NCBI RefSeq assembly: GCF_015244565.1 | Contig: NZ_JABCQG010000001.1 | Location: 1 to 64,000, forward strand | Direction of reading: 5' to 3' | DNA from: Gluconobacter vitians | GTDB taxonomy: Bacteria; Pseudomonadota; Alphaproteobacteria; Acetobacterales; Acetobacteraceae | Length of the DNA: 64,000 bases | In this document: positions 48,180 through 58,885 of the stretch, one piece after another | Layout: each line of letters opens with the position of its first letter | Position numbering within the stretch: position 1 is the first letter of the stretch | Program-made: the position numbers and the translations under genes | Notes under the pieces: generated by a model | What the model saw: only the letters and a program-made list of their open reading frames with translations | Told to the model about the DNA's origin: nothing | The model's database searches: none

Positions 48180-50209
48180 TCCTGAAGCAGGTCTGCCAGA
48201 TCGTTCTGCAAAGTGAAGGCTTGGGCAGGGGCCGCAGGCTCCAGAAGAGGCACGCCGCACGTCATCAGGAAATCCGCAATCCGGTCCAGCGTTTCCGGAT
48301 CGCGCGTCGGGTCATCCGCGCAGCCCTGCGGCACCCAGATCAGGGTTTCGTAACGCGCCCGCGTCAGCAGAACGCGATAGGTGTTCAGCCGCCACAGCTT
48401 CGCTTCTGCTGAGCTGACATTGGCCCATTTCGTGCCTGAAAAGCGGCGAGGCTGCCAGCAATCGCCCGATGGCGCGCGGATCAAATCGCCGTCCCAGCAC
48501 AGCCCCACAAAGTCCAGTTCCAGTCCTTGGATGGCAAACTCCGTCGCACAGGTTTCCAGCGCATCTGAGGCCCGGATATCGCGGTTCGGAACCCAGCGGT
48601 TCAGGAACCATTGAGAGACGGCCTTGTCGTCCATATGCGGCACTTCACAGCCCAGCCCTTCGGCCCGCAGCCGCTTGGCCTTGGAACTTGCCACCAGTCC
48701 GCACCGATAGGTCAGGCGCGAACGGTGTCGCAGTCCCGCGCGCAGATCGTCCAGACTGCGTGTGAGACGGAACGGAAGATCTGTCTGGGCGGCCAGACGT
48801 CGGGCGGTCTCGACGTCTCCGTTCAGAACGGCGTTGACCCAGCGCGGCGCGGTTTCCTCGCGCAGGGAACGGATGGCCACACCGAGATGCAGAAAACGCT
48901 GCCGTCCGGCTTCAAGTGTCGCGGGCAGATGCGTCAGATCCCCGGTTCCGATCACGTCCGGAGCGGCCTCGACGCGCCATGCGGGGCGACTCAGAAGGGC
49001 CTCGCCCCAACAGGCCAGACCGCCTTCACCGTCATTGATTTCCTGCCCATGCCCGATCAGGCACAGAATGGCCGCGAAACCGTCATGCCGTCCCATGATG
49101 TCCAGCAGATGCGCAGGTTCGGATTCCGTCAGCTTCACATGCCGCGACGCACTTTTGCGGACAGCCTGAGCCTGCGTCCAGCATCGCTGGGCCTCGTCAA
49201 TGACCATGACCTGTTCAGGCGGGCATTCCGCTGGCCGCCCGACATAGTGGTCGCGGAATTTCGTCAGGGACTGGATGGTGGATTCCATCCGCTGCTCCAC
49301 GAGGGGACGCTTCTGTCCTCGACTGACCGTATCGCGCGTCAGAGCTTCCCGCAGCACCGAAACAAGAGTGGGGTTGCCTGTCAGGAACGTCGCACCCGTC
49401 CTGTCGCTTCCATCCGCAAAAGCCGCCTTTAGGCCACACAACGTCTTGCCCGCGCCCGGGATACCCGAGACGAACACGATGACCTTGCGTCCTTCCGTCC
49501 GGGCTTTTTCCAGAATGCTGGCGATGCAGGTAGAAGTCTGCGTCAGGTTTGTCGCATCCGCACGGGCGGTGTGAATATCGGCAACGCTATGCGTGGCGTA
49601 AATCTGCCGGGCCGCTTCCACAATGCTCGGGACCGGATCATAAGGAGCGTGTTCCCACTGCGCGGGGATCAGCGGATTTTCGGCATGAGCCGTTAGTACT
49701 GCCAGCGTGGTCAGGAGCGTTTTCAGCCCGGTCGCATTGACGCGCTGAACCTCTGTGACGCCCAAAGGCAGCAGAAGCGGCGTTGTCTGGGCGCGGGGCG
49801 GCGCATCCGTGGCAACCAGAACGGGAATAAGCGGATGAGACCGGCTGGCGGCATGAAAATCCAGCAGGTCGAGCGCATAGCCTTCCGTCTGGGAGAGGGC
49901 GGACGCATCGAAACTGGATGAGCCGATCTTGAATTCCAGCACGTAAATCGCGCCGGGCGACACCAGAACCGTGTCGATCCGTCCGCCAAGCCGGGGGATC
50001 GGGAACTCGAACAGAACCTGCCAGCCCTGTGCGTTGGGAATTGTGGGAAGGATATCACGCAGAAGATCGATCTGCGCTTCCCAGGCACGAACCTGCTGCG
50101 GCTCGCCCTGAAAACGGTTCTGCACCACCTTGTGGGACAGGGCAGCGCAGAGCAGGTCCGGCGGGGTGTGAAGGAATGTGGTGACGGATCCGGACCACCA
50201 CGCTCCCAT
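48176..50209 (-). CDS. Nuclease-helicase fusion (PD-(D/E)xK plus DUF2075)
   Basis: A 677-residue protein. An N-terminal PD-(D/E)xK-like part has Glu69, Asp79 (GGRIDTVLV) and Glu92-Phe-Lys94 (VLEFKIG). The DUF2075 superfamily-1-type helicase follows, with Walker A GIPGAGKT (249-256), Walker B VMVIDEAQR (334-342) and the late motif VLLTRARYETLIW near residue 610. Such fusions occur sporadically, and staphylococcal Nhi, a single-gene defence protein, is recalled to share DUF2075. It starts four bases after the glyS stop, so it can be cotranscribed with glyQS. Confidence 0.75.
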   Translation of the reverse strand: MGAWWSGSVTTFLHTPPDLLCAALSHKVVQNRFQGEPQQVRAWEAQIDLLRDILPTIPNAQGWQVLFEFPIPRLGGRIDTVLVSPGAIYVLEFKIGSSSFDASALSQTEGYALDLLDFHAASRSHPLIPVLVATDAPPRAQTTPLLLPLGVTEVQRVNATGLKTLLTTLAVLTAHAENPLIPAQWEHAPYDPVPSIVEAARQIYATHSVADIHTARADATNLTQTSTCIASILEKARTEGRKVIVFVSGIPGAGKTLCGLKAAFADGSDRTGATFLTGNPTLVSVLREALTRDTVSRGQKRPLVEQRMESTIQSLTKFRDHYVGRPAECPPEQVMVIDEAQRCWTQAQAVRKSASRHVKLTESEPAHLLDIMGRHDGFAAILCLIGHGQEINDGEGGLACWGEALLSRPAWRVEAAPDVIGTGDLTHLPATLEAGRQRFLHLGVAIRSLREETAPRWVNAVLNGDVETARRLAAQTDLPFRLTRSLDDLRAGLRHRSRLTYRCGLVASSKAKRLRAEGLGCEVPHMDDKAVSQWFLNRWVPNRDIRASDALETCATEFAIQGLELDFVGLCWDGDLIRAPSGDCWQPRRFSGTKWANVSSAEAKLWRLNTYRVLLTRARYETLIWVPQGCADDPTRDPETLDRIADFLMTCGVPLLEPAAPAQAFTLQNDLADLLQD

Positions 50210-50213
50210 GGCC

Positions 50214-52268
50214 TCAGCCCTCGATCTGGCCGAAATCGGCGATCAGGGCCGTTGTCTCGCGGAAGCGGGACAGCAGTTTGAGGCGGTTGGCCCGTACTTC
50301 CGGTTCCGGCGCATTGACCGTCACGGCCTCGAAGAACCGGTCCAGTGTCGGACGCAGGGCGGCAATGGCCTGCATCGCATCGGTGAAGCGTTCTTCCTTC
50401 AGGGCCGTCTCGATCGCGGGAACGGCCTGATCCAGACCCGTAGCCAGAGCGCGTTCCTCGTCCTGTGTATAGAGGGCCGGATCGGGCGCACCGGTATGCG
50501 GGCCGTCCTTCTTGTCTTCGATGCGCAGGATGTTGGCGGCGCGCTTGGCGGCGGCGAGCAGGTTGCGCCCGTCTTCCGTCTGAATCATCTCCGACAGCGC
50601 CGAAGTCCGGGCCAGAAGCCGCACCAGATCGCCATCAAGACCCCCAGCCAGCGTTGCGGCCAGCACGTCATGCCGCTCACCTTCACTGCGAAGCTGCACG
50701 CGCAGACGTTCCGCAATGAAGTCCGGCAGCTTGGCCAGTTCGCCACCCATCCGGCCATTGGCGGCCTGTGCGAACAGTTCCGTCAGGTCCAGACGCAGCC
50801 CGTTGTCACGGATCGTGCGGATGATACCGAGTGCTGCACGACGCAGCGCATACGGATCGCCCGAACCGCTCGGCAATTCGCCAATGGCAAAGAACCCGGC
50901 CAGCAGGTCCAGACGGTCCGCGAGCGCCACAGCCACCGAAACCGGGGCCTTCGCCGTCTCGTCGGACTGACCGCGCGGCAGATAATGCTCGGCTACGGCG
51001 CGGGAGACGGCTTCGTCCTCGCCATCATGCGCCGCATAATAGCCGCCCATGATGCCCTGAAGTTCCGGGAACTCGCCGACCATTCCGGTCGTCAGATCCG
51101 CCTTGGCCAGCAGACCCGCGCGCTCTGCCTGTGCGATCTGTGCGCCATCCAGACCCATAGCCTGAGCAACAGTGCCCGCCAGCTTCGAGATCCGCTCGGC
51201 GCGTTCGGCCTGCGTGCCGAGCTTGGCATGGAACGTCACTGCCGCCAGCGCGGGAACGCGATCGGCAAGCTTGGTCTTGCGGTCCAGATCCCAGAAATGC
51301 CGCGCATCGGCAAAACGGGCGCGGAGCACGCGCTCATTGCCCGCCGTGGTCAGCTTGCCGCCATCCTTGAACGGCAGATTGCCGACGAATGCGAAGTACG
51401 GCGCGGCCTTGCCGTCCGGATTGCGCAGGGCGAAATAGCGCTGGTTGATCCGCATGGAGACCTGCATCACTTCGGCAGGCAGATCCATGAACGCCGCATC
51501 GATTTTGCCCAGAAGCGGCACCGGATATTCGACCAGTCCGCAGACTTCATCGACCAGCCCGTCATCCTGCACGACCGTGATGCCATGCTGGTCCGCCAGA
51601 CGCGCCACACCGGTGCGCACCATGTCGCGGCGGCTGTCCATGTCCACGATGACCGAGCGCGTCTCAAGCTCTTCCTGCCACTGCTGGCCGGAGAGGATCT
51701 CGAACGGGCCCGGCGCCAGGAAGCGATGGCCTTCGGAGAGGTTGGATGCCTTCAGTCCATGCGCGTCGTCGCCTTCGCGGGCGAGGGCGAACGGCACGAC
51801 ATGCCCGTCCAGCAGACAGGCGATCCGGCGGAGCGGGCGGACCCAGGTGAAGTTCGAGCCCGCACCCCAGCGCATGGATTTCGGCCAGGGGAACTTCCAC
51901 AGAAGCTCGGGCACGGCTTCGGCCACGCAGCTTTCCGCGCTCACCGGATCGAGCGACTTGTTCAGGACCCAGAAGCCGTTTTCCAGCGTCAACTCATCAG
52001 GCGTGACGCCATGTTTGCGGGTGAATCCGGCCAGGGCCTTCTCGGGCGCACCTTCACGCGGGCCGCGCTCGGACATACTGCGGGCCGGGATTTCGGCATC
52101 GACGGTCAGGATCGCCGCAATGCGACGGGCGCCGAAGAACATGCGCAGATCGCGCGGGTTCAGGCCATCCAGTGCCTTCGTCAGCAGCGAACCCAGATCA
52201 TCGGCCGCGCGGGCCTGCATGCCGGAGGGGATTTCCTCGCTGAACAGTTCGATAAAAAGTTCAGCCAT
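50214..52268 (-). CDS. glyS: Glycyl-tRNA synthetase beta subunit
   Basis: A 684-residue beta subunit of the heterotetrameric synthetase. [18 protein letters not shown] is the family N-terminus. Later blocks are [37 protein letters not shown] and [29 protein letters not shown] with an HD-like region, and a C-terminal anticodon-binding part ([24 protein letters not shown]). It overlaps glyQ by eight bases. Confidence 0.96.
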   Translation of the reverse strand: MAELFIELFSEEIPSGMQARAADDLGSLLTKALDGLNPRDLRMFFGARRIAAILTVDAEIPARSMSERGPREGAPEKALAGFTRKHGVTPDELTLENGFWVLNKSLDPVSAESCVAEAVPELLWKFPWPKSMRWGAGSNFTWVRPLRRIACLLDGHVVPFALAREGDDAHGLKASNLSEGHRFLAPGPFEILSGQQWQEELETRSVIVDMDSRRDMVRTGVARLADQHGITVVQDDGLVDEVCGLVEYPVPLLGKIDAAFMDLPAEVMQVSMRINQRYFALRNPDGKAAPYFAFVGNLPFKDGGKLTTAGNERVLRARFADARHFWDLDRKTKLADRVPALAAVTFHAKLGTQAERAERISKLAGTVAQAMGLDGAQIAQAERAGLLAKADLTTGMVGEFPELQGIMGGYYAAHDGEDEAVSRAVAEHYLPRGQSDETAKAPVSVAVALADRLDLLAGFFAIGELPSGSGDPYALRRAALGIIRTIRDNGLRLDLTELFAQAANGRMGGELAKLPDFIAERLRVQLRSEGERHDVLAATLAGGLDGDLVRLLARTSALSEMIQTEDGRNLLAAAKRAANILRIEDKKDGPHTGAPDPALYTQDEERALATGLDQAVPAIETALKEERFTDAMQAIAALRPTLDRFFEAVTVNAPEPEVRANRLKLLSRFRETTALIADFGQIEG

Positions 52269-53139
52269 GGGACGTCTCCTCCTCACCGGCGAGCCAGGCT
52301 TCGCAGGCGGCTTTGGCAAGCGCTCGGACGCGCCCGATATAGGATGCGCGCTCGGACACGGAGATCACGCCCCGCGCATCAAGCAGATTGAACAGATGCG
52401 AGGCCTTGAGGCACTGGTCATAGGCGGGCTGGGCCACGCCGGCCTCGGCCAGACGCATGGACTCACGCTCGGCATCGTTGAAATGGGTCAGCAGCATCTG
52501 CGTATCGGCAAGTTCGAAATTATGGCGCGAGTAGTCCTGCTCGGCACGCAGGAACACGTCGCCATAGGTCAGGCCCTTGCCGTTGAAATCGAGGTCGTAA
52601 ACGTTCTCGACGCCCTGCACATACATCGCCAGACGCTCGAGCCCGTAGGTCAGCTCCGTGGAGGGCATGACGGTCGGAATGCCGCCGACCTGCTGGAAAT
52701 AGGTGAACTGCGACACTTCCATCCCATCACACCAGACTTCCCAGCCCAGTCCCCAGGCGCCGATGGTCGGGTTTTCCCAGTCGTCCTCGACGAATCGGAT
52801 ATCGTGCAGTTCCGGGTCGATCCCGATGGCGCGATAGCTGTCGAGCAGAAGCTGCTGGCTGTCTTCCGGCGTCGGCTTGAGCAGCACCTGATACTGGTAA
52901 TAGTGCTGAAGGCGGTTCGGGTTCTCGCCGTAACGGCCATCAGACGGACGGCGGCAGGGCTGCACATAGGCGGCGGCCCAGGGCTTGGGGCCGAGCGCAC
53001 GGAGCGTGGTGTGAGGGGAGAGCGTGCCTGCTCCGAGTTCGGTATCGTAGGGCTGCAAAATGGCGCAGCCCTTCTCGGACCAGAATTGATGAAGGCGCAG
53101 GATCAGGTCCTGAAAGCAGAGCGGCCGGGTCGCAGACAA
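52261..53139 (-). CDS. glyQ: Glycyl-tRNA synthetase alpha subunit
   Basis: A 292-residue alpha subunit carrying the glycine activation site: [42 protein letters not shown] and [19 protein letters not shown]. The start is a TTG at 53139 with GGAG nine bases upstream, giving the normal length. A GTG at 53175 would add 12 residues and has no proper site. The glyQS pair makes alpha2beta2 enzyme. Confidence 0.93.
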   Translation of the reverse strand: MSATRPLCFQDLILRLHQFWSEKGCAILQPYDTELGAGTLSPHTTLRALGPKPWAAAYVQPCRRPSDGRYGENPNRLQHYYQYQVLLKPTPEDSQQLLLDSYRAIGIDPELHDIRFVEDDWENPTIGAWGLGWEVWCDGMEVSQFTYFQQVGGIPTVMPSTELTYGLERLAMYVQGVENVYDLDFNGKGLTYGDVFLRAEQDYSRHNFELADTQMLLTHFNDAERESMRLAEAGVAQPAYDQCLKASHLFNLLDARGVISVSERASYIGRVRALAKAACEAWLAGEEETSHG

Positions 53140-53293
53140 TTCGATAGGCTCCGGTTGGCAGAAATCGGGCGTCACCTTACAGGCACAGGCCCTTAACCGG
53201 AAGGGAGCGTCATTTCGCCGATCTTGTAGACTGGGCGCGAGTGCATCATATGATTGACGCTCTGCAATTTCTTCATCTGGAAGGATGATGACG

Positions 53294-54073
53294 ATGAACA
53301 ACGAAGAACGCGATCTGATCGCCCGTTTCGTCGCCCGTGTCGGGGGAGGGCCGCAGGTCACGGGGCCTGGACAGCCACCGGCCGCGCCCCTGCCGCCGAT
53401 CGACCCTGAAGCGGACCGCTTCATCGCCGAGAACTTCCAGAAATATCCGGAAGCCCGCTATCGCATCACCCAGATGGCCGTGGTGCAGGAAGCCGCGCTT
53501 GCGCAGGCGCAGAACCGCATTCGCCAGCTCGAGTTCCAGCTCCAGCAGGCCCAGCAGCAGCTCGCACAGGTGCAGCAGTCGGGCGGGTCCAAGCCGGGGC
53601 TGTTCGGTGGCCTGTTTGGTGGTGGCGGCAACCGTCCGCAGCAGTCGGCACCGCCGCCGGGCTGGGGCTCGCAGGCCGCGCCGCCGCCGAACTTCATGCC
53701 GCAGCAGCAATATGCCTATCCGCCGGGATACCAGCCGGGCATGTTCCAGCGCGGCGGCTCGGGCTTCCTTGGCTCGGCCCTGACGACGGCCGCAGGTGTG
53801 GCTGGTGGCATGATGGCCGCCAATGCGCTTGAAGGCCTGTTCTCCGATCATCACGGTGCTGGTGGCGATGCTGCCGGTGGCTGGGGTGCGGGTGGCGACA
53901 CCATCATCAACAACTACGGCAGCGATGCTTCGGCCTCCGATCCCTTCGGTGGTGCCGGGACCGATGCCGGCAGCTTCTCCGATTCCGATTTCGGCGGCGG
54001 TGGTGATGCCGGCGGCGGCGGAGATTTCGGTGGTGGTGATGGCGGTGGTGGCGGATTCGACGACATGTTCTGA
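53294..54073 (+). CDS. DUF2076 family protein
   Basis: A 259-residue protein of the DUF2076 family. Residues 1-80 form the conserved helical part ([15 protein letters not shown], then [24 protein letters not shown]), followed by a Gln-rich coil, Pro-rich linkers and a Gly-rich tail ([15 protein letters not shown]). These proteins may be periplasmic ligand-binding proteins, but the role is unknown. The ATG at 53294 stands nine bases after GGAAGG. Confidence 0.8.
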   Translation: MNNEERDLIARFVARVGGGPQVTGPGQPPAAPLPPIDPEADRFIAENFQKYPEARYRITQMAVVQEAALAQAQNRIRQLEFQLQQAQQQLAQVQQSGGSKPGLFGGLFGGGGNRPQQSAPPPGWGSQAAPPPNFMPQQQYAYPPGYQPGMFQRGGSGFLGSALTTAAGVAGGMMAANALEGLFSDHHGAGGDAAGGWGAGGDTIINNYGSDASASDPFGGAGTDAGSFSDSDFGGGGDAGGGGDFGGGDGGGGGFDDMF

Positions 54074-54105
54074 TCCTGCCGTCATCAGACAGACATCATT
54101 CAAAG

Positions 54106-54138
54106 CCCGTCCGGACCGCGTGTCCGGGCGGGTTTTTT
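54106..54138 (+). terminator. Terminator after the DUF2076 gene
   Basis: CCCGTCCGGAC, loop CGCGT and GTCCGGGCGGG form an 11-bp stem with one T-G pair, followed by six T. Confidence 0.9.
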
Positions 54139-54217
54139 GATGTTTGCCAACCCGGCGCCCTATGCTGCGTTCGCTTTTATGACTGTTCCCAATTCCCCAA
54201 CCGGGAGGCCATATCCG

Positions 54218-55801
54218 ATGCCCCAATCCGCCCCGAACGCTGATTTCCGCGACCTCTCCGCTTTCGACGCGCTCGAAGATGGGAAAATCACGCCGTTTTC
54301 CCTGGATGGGACACCGGTGGTCGTCATCCGGGACGGTGACAGCGTGCATGCCTTTGCCGGCAAATGCCCGCACAAGGAAGCGCCGCTGGAACAGGGAGCG
54401 TTCTGCCGGACGGAGAAGGGGAGCGTTCTGGTTTGCCCCTGGCACAAGGCCGTTTTCGATGCGGTGGATGGCAGTCTGGTCGAGCCTCTGGCGCTCGATC
54501 CCCTGCCGCAATATCCCGTTCAGGTTGTCGATGGCCGGGTGCTGGTCGGGCTGAGGCCGATGCAGCGTGAGGCACCGGAAAAGCGACAGGAAAACGAAAG
54601 CGTCCTGCTCCTCGGGGCAGGGGCTGCGGCTGTCAGTGCGGCGGTGACGCTTCGGGCGGAAGGATTTGCGGGCGCCATCACGATGGTCAGTGAGGAAAAA
54701 GATCTTCCCTATGACCGCACGGCCCTGAGCAAGACTGTTCTCGTCAGCGAATCCGAAAAAGCCCATGCACCGCCGGTGCGGGACGAGGAGTTCTACAGCG
54801 AACGCGGCATTACCCGTGTCCGCGGGCATGTGGCGCAGTTCGATCCGCAGACCCGCAAGGCTAAATTACAGGACGGGACGGAACTGACGGCCGATCATGT
54901 TCTGATCGCCACAGGTGCTGTCACCAGAAAGCCGGATATTCCGGGCGTGGACATGAAGGGCGTCTATACGCTGCACCGGGAAGCAGATGCCGAACGCATT
55001 GCCGCCATTCTGGACCCCAACTTGGCTGTCACGATCGTGGGTTCGGGCTTCATCGGGCTTGAGGCGGCCTCCTCCCTTCGCCAGCGCGGGGTCGGGGTGA
55101 CGATCATTTCCGATACCGAAATCCCGATGGAAAAGCAGTTCGGCCGTGAAATCGGTGTCCGTCTGCGCCAGTTGCATGAAGAAAACGGCGTGGCGTTCGT
55201 CTCGGATGCGCGGGTCACGAAAATCTATGCTGATGACGGCAAGGACGGAACAGCGTCCGGCGTGGAACTGGATGACGGGACCCGCCTTCCTGCCGCGTTC
55301 GTGCTTCTGGGCGTTGGGGTCACCCCGGCTACGGACTACGTCTCAGGTCTGGAGCGCGATAAGAGCGGTGCGATTGTCGTGAATTCCCAGATGCGCGTGA
55401 CCAGAGACGGCGATACGGGCGGGTATCCGGGCGTGTATGCGGCCGGGGATGCCTCCGCCGTCTTCCATGATGGCGCTCCACGGCGAATCGAGCACTGGCG
55501 CCATGCCGAGGTGCAGGGACGGATTGCGGCCCTTGCCATGATGGGACATGACACGCCCAACGTGCCGATGCCGTGGTTCTGGACCCAGCAGTTCGGCAAG
55601 AAGATCGAGCTTCTGGGCTGGGGTGAAAACTTCGATAACGTGGCGCTGGAAGGCGATATCCGCGGTTTCAAGTTTCTTGCCACCTATCTCAAGGATGGCA
55701 GCCCCATCGCACTGGCCGGGGCAGGGCATGCCGCCGATATGGCGCGGGCCGCGGTCGATTTCGATGGTTTCCTGAAGGAAAAGGCCGGAAGCGACCTCTG
55801 A
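54218..55801 (+). CDS. Rieske domain-FAD oxidoreductase fusion
   Basis: A 527-residue protein. Residues 1-110 hold a Rieske [2Fe-2S] site (CPHKEAPLEQ and CPWHKAVFD). The rest is an FAD/NAD-binding ferredoxin reductase-like domain (VLLLGAGAAAVSAAVTL, VGSGFIGLEAASSL, GVYAAGDASAVFHD), as in AIFM3-type proteins. It probably passes electrons from NAD(P)H to an unidentified partner. GGGAGG precedes the ATG at 54218 at a good distance; two upstream ATG are less suited. Confidence 0.85.
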   Translation: MPQSAPNADFRDLSAFDALEDGKITPFSLDGTPVVVIRDGDSVHAFAGKCPHKEAPLEQGAFCRTEKGSVLVCPWHKAVFDAVDGSLVEPLALDPLPQYPVQVVDGRVLVGLRPMQREAPEKRQENESVLLLGAGAAAVSAAVTLRAEGFAGAITMVSEEKDLPYDRTALSKTVLVSESEKAHAPPVRDEEFYSERGITRVRGHVAQFDPQTRKAKLQDGTELTADHVLIATGAVTRKPDIPGVDMKGVYTLHREADAERIAAILDPNLAVTIVGSGFIGLEAASSLRQRGVGVTIISDTEIPMEKQFGREIGVRLRQLHEENGVAFVSDARVTKIYADDGKDGTASGVELDDGTRLPAAFVLLGVGVTPATDYVSGLERDKSGAIVVNSQMRVTRDGDTGGYPGVYAAGDASAVFHDGAPRRIEHWRHAEVQGRIAALAMMGHDTPNVPMPWFWTQQFGKKIELLGWGENFDNVALEGDIRGFKFLATYLKDGSPIALAGAGHAADMARAAVDFDGFLKEKAGSDL

Positions 55802-55882
55802 AGTCGCAGAAAACTTGACATGAGAGGGCCGTCCCGGCTTCCTGCGCCCACTTATCCGCACAGGACGTTGAAGAGGCCCGAC

Positions 55883-57679
55883 ATGCATCCATACCGCACC
55901 CATGACTGTAGCGCCCTGCGCGAGGAAAACGCCGGGCAGATTGTCCGCCTTTCCGGCTGGGTGCACAGCAAGCGCGATCATGGCGGCCTGCTGTTCATCG
56001 ACCTGCGCGACCATTACGGCGTGACGCAGATCGTCATTCCCGCTGGCACGGACCTGCTGGAAAAGGCCGAACGCCTGCGCGTCGAGAGCGTCATCACCGT
56101 GACCGGCAAGGTCGTGGTGCGTCATGGCTCCCAGCGCAACCCGAACCTCCCGACCGGTGACGTCGAAGTTCTGGCCGACGCCCTTGAGGTCCGCTCCAGC
56201 GCCGAAGTCCTGCCATTCCAGGTGGCGGGCAACGAGAACTATCCTGAAGACCTGCGTCTGAAGTACCGCTACATCGACCTGCGCCGCGACAAGATGCACC
56301 AGAACATCATGCTCCGCAGCAAGGTCATCACGAGCCTGCGCCAGCGCATGATCGAGCAGGGCTTTACCGAGTTCCAGACCCCGATCCTGACGGCTTCGTC
56401 CCCTGAAGGTGCGCGCGACTTCCTGGTTCCGGCCCGTCTGCATCCGGGCAAGTTCTATGCCCTGCCGCAGGCTCCGCAGCAGTTCAAGCAGCTCGCCATG
56501 GTCGCCGGGTTTGACCGCTACTTCCAGATCGCACCCTGCTTCCGTGACGAAGCCTCCCGCGCCGATCGCAGCCCGGGCGAGTTCTACCAGCTCGATTTCG
56601 AGATGTCCTTCGTCACGCAGGAAGACGTCTTCACGGTGCTCGAACCCGTCCTCGCCGGCGTGTTCAACGAGTTCACGCCCGAAGGCTGGAAGATCACGGA
56701 TGGTGCATTCCCGCGTATTCCCTATGCCGACGCCATGCGTGACTACGGTTCCGACAAGCCGGACCTGCGTAATCCGCTGATCATTAAGGACGTTACGGAC
56801 GCCTTCCGCGATTCCGGTTTCGGTCTGTTCGCCAAGATCGCAGCCTCCGGTGGCCAGATCCGTGCCATCCCGGCTCCGGGTGCGGGTGATCGTCCGCGTG
56901 GCTTCTTTGACAAGCTGAACAGCTGGGCCCGTGAAAACGGTGCCGGTGGTCTGGGCTACATCATCTTCGAGGAAGAGGGCGGCAAGGGCCCGATTGCCAA
57001 GAACCTTGAAGCCGATCGCGTCGAGAGCATTCGTGAAATCTGCGGCCTCAAGGCCGGTGATGCCGTGTTCTTCGCCGCAGGCAAGGGCGATGAAGTCGCC
57101 AAGTTCTCCGGCGTTGTCCGCACCAAGGTCGCAACCGAGCTGGACCTGATCGAGAAGAACGCGTTCCGTTTCTGCTGGGTCGTGGACTTCCCGATGTATG
57201 AGCTGAACGAGGAAACCGGGAAGGTCGACTTCTCGCACAACCCGTTCTCCATGCCGCAGGGTGGGCTTGAAGCGCTGAACACGCAGGATCCGCTGACGAT
57301 CAACGCCTATCAGTACGACATCGTCTGCAACGGCGTGGAGCTGTCCTCGGGCGCCATCCGGAACCATCTGCCAGAGGTCATGCTGCGTGCGTTCGAGATC
57401 GCAGGCTATGGCCCAGAGGTCGTGGAAGAGCGTTTCGGCGGCATGCTGAACGCCTTCCGTTACGGTGCCCCGCCGCATGGTGGTGCAGCGCCGGGCGTGG
57501 ACCGTATCGTGATGCTGCTGGCCGATGAGCCGAACATCCGCGAAGTCATTCTCTTCCCGCTCAACCAGAGCGGCGAAGATCTGATGATGGAAGCACCGGC
57601 CCCGGTCGAACCGGCCCGTCTGAAGGAGCTGCATCTGGCTCTGGACCTGCCGAAGCCCAAGCCGACAGCCAGCAAGTAA
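55883..57679 (+). CDS. aspS: Aspartyl-tRNA synthetase
   Basis: A 598-residue class II synthetase of the bacterial type. It has an N-terminal OB anticodon-binding fold ([22 protein letters not shown]), motif 2 [24 protein letters not shown], the GAD insertion (about 285-420) and motif 3 [18 protein letters not shown] precedes the ATG at 55883. A strong terminator follows 23 bases after the stop. Confidence 0.97.
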   Translation: MHPYRTHDCSALREENAGQIVRLSGWVHSKRDHGGLLFIDLRDHYGVTQIVIPAGTDLLEKAERLRVESVITVTGKVVVRHGSQRNPNLPTGDVEVLADALEVRSSAEVLPFQVAGNENYPEDLRLKYRYIDLRRDKMHQNIMLRSKVITSLRQRMIEQGFTEFQTPILTASSPEGARDFLVPARLHPGKFYALPQAPQQFKQLAMVAGFDRYFQIAPCFRDEASRADRSPGEFYQLDFEMSFVTQEDVFTVLEPVLAGVFNEFTPEGWKITDGAFPRIPYADAMRDYGSDKPDLRNPLIIKDVTDAFRDSGFGLFAKIAASGGQIRAIPAPGAGDRPRGFFDKLNSWARENGAGGLGYIIFEEEGGKGPIAKNLEADRVESIREICGLKAGDAVFFAAGKGDEVAKFSGVVRTKVATELDLIEKNAFRFCWVVDFPMYELNEETGKVDFSHNPFSMPQGGLEALNTQDPLTINAYQYDIVCNGVELSSGAIRNHLPEVMLRAFEIAGYGPEVVEERFGGMLNAFRYGAPPHGGAAPGVDRIVMLLADEPNIREVILFPLNQSGEDLMMEAPAPVEPARLKELHLALDLPKPKPTASK

Positions 57680-57702
57680 GGCTTTTTCATTCCCCTGCCA
57701 GA

Positions 57703-57738
57703 CCGGCGTCTTCAATTCCGAAGACGCCGGTTTTTTTT
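57703..57738 (+). terminator. aspS terminator
   Basis: CCGGCGTCTTC, a six-base loop, GAAGACGCCGG and eight T. The 11-bp stem is perfect. Confidence 0.97.
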
Positions 57739-57809
57739 GTCCGGCACTGAAACACTTCGTCATTCCTGCGTTGTGAGGGAAAGTTCTCTAGCAAGCGGGT
57801 AGACCCATC

Positions 57810-58373
57810 ATGGCCGAAGATACGAAAAACGCCTTCCTGACAGACGTCCAGACGCTGCGTGAAAACGCGAAGAAGTCCCTGGACGACGGCGCTGTAACCC
57901 CCACCTACAAGGGCGACGTCAAGAAGACGATCGATATCCTGCAGGCCGTTGTTGCGACCGAACTGGTCTGCGTCCTGCGCTACACGATGCACGCTATCTC
58001 TGTTGAAGGCCTGACCAGCGAAAGCGTCGGCAACGAGTTCAACGAACACGCAGCTTCAGAGCGCAAGCACATGCTGGCTGCTGCAAACCGCATCGACCAG
58101 CTCGGCGGCGTGCCGAACTTCAATCCTGAAGGTCTGGCCACGCGTTCCGCGACCGAATACGGCAATGGCGGCAATCTCGTTGAGATGGTGAAGCAGGATC
58201 TGATCGCCGAGCGCGTCGTGATCGAGCATTATCAGGAACTGATCCGCTATTTCGGCGACAACGACCCCACGACCCGGATCATGCTCGAAGGCTTCCTGGC
58301 TGATGAGGAAGATCACGCCACCGACCTGCATGACCTGCTGGTCGCTCACGAAGGCAAGCCCTTCCTGAACTGA
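57810..58373 (+). CDS. Ferritin-like (bacterioferritin/Dps-type) protein
   Basis: A 187-residue four-helix protein with iron ligands in expected places: Glu in VVATELVCVLRY, E and H in NEHAASERKHM, E in LIAERVVIEHY and the pair in FLADEEDHATDL. It likely stores iron or protects from oxidative damage. The N-terminal 30 residues are an additional polar segment. It is monocistronic between two strong terminators. Confidence 0.8.
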   Translation: MAEDTKNAFLTDVQTLRENAKKSLDDGAVTPTYKGDVKKTIDILQAVVATELVCVLRYTMHAISVEGLTSESVGNEFNEHAASERKHMLAAANRIDQLGGVPNFNPEGLATRSATEYGNGGNLVEMVKQDLIAERVVIEHYQELIRYFGDNDPTTRIMLEGFLADEEDHATDLHDLLVAHEGKPFLN

Positions 58374-58394
58374 CCCGGCCTGATCAGGCATCTG

Positions 58395-58432
58395 AAAAGG
58401 GGCGTTTCCTGCCATGGGAAACGCCCCTTTTT
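58395..58432 (+). terminator. Terminator after the ferritin-like gene
   Basis: AAAAGGGGCGTTTCC, a short loop and GGGAAACGCCCCTTTTT. The stem is long and perfect, and the A and T flanks allow both directions. Confidence 0.95.
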
Positions 58433-58572
58433 CATGGTCACGTCCGGAGCGATAAGATCGGAAACATAAAATCATGCACTGCCCGGATTCCGCCACAGAT
58501 GCGCCGCAGCTGCGCCAATAGAATCAGGCCATCATCTTTCCGTGACAATGCGTCATGGAAAGGAGAGCATTG

Positions 58573-58845
58573 ATGCTGAAACATCTGTCAGGGATCTTGG
58601 CTGTTTCCGCCCTGTTTGCAGGTACGATGGCGATTGCGCCGATGACGGGAACAGCCCATGCACAGTTCGTGCCCTATAGCGGCCCCTACCGCCAGCCACC
58701 CCCGCCACCTCATATCCTGCCCGAGCCCATCCCGCCGCATGGAGGCGACATGCGCTGGGTTCCGGGGCACTGGCGCTGGAGCGGAAACGGCTATCAGTGG
58801 CAGCCCGGCCATCTGACGCGAAGACCCGGCCTGCGTCACGCCTGA
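58573..58845 (+). CDS. YXWGXW-type secreted protein
   Basis: A 90-residue secreted protein: signal peptide to about AHAQ, a Pro-rich segment (PPPPPHILPEPIPPHG), and one WVPGHWRWSGNGYQWQPGH element, the aromatic repeat of the YXWGXW family. AGGAGAG lies before the ATG at 58573. The family's role at the envelope is unknown. Confidence 0.7.
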   Translation: MLKHLSGILAVSALFAGTMAIAPMTGTAHAQFVPYSGPYRQPPPPPHILPEPIPPHGGDMRWVPGHWRWSGNGYQWQPGHLTRRPGLRHA

Positions 58846-58853
58846 CCAGGCGA

Positions 58854-58881
58854 GGGGCCGGGAAATGCTTCCGGCCCTTTT
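58854..58881. terminator. Terminator between the YXWGXW gene and xthA
   Basis: GGGCCGG, a nine-base loop and CCGGCCC form a 7-bp stem followed by four T on the plus strand. It separates two convergent genes. Confidence 0.75.
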
Positions 58882-58885
58882 GGTC

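Noticed and set aside
50178-52391. 737-residue plus-strand frame opposite glyS
   Set aside because: Long antisense frames are common opposite GC-rich genes. glyS is unambiguous, and the antisense product has no recognisable domain.
55343-57763. 806-residue minus-strand frame opposite aspS
   Set aside because: It is a shadow of aspS and of the Rieske-FAD gene, rich in His and Gln, with no domain.
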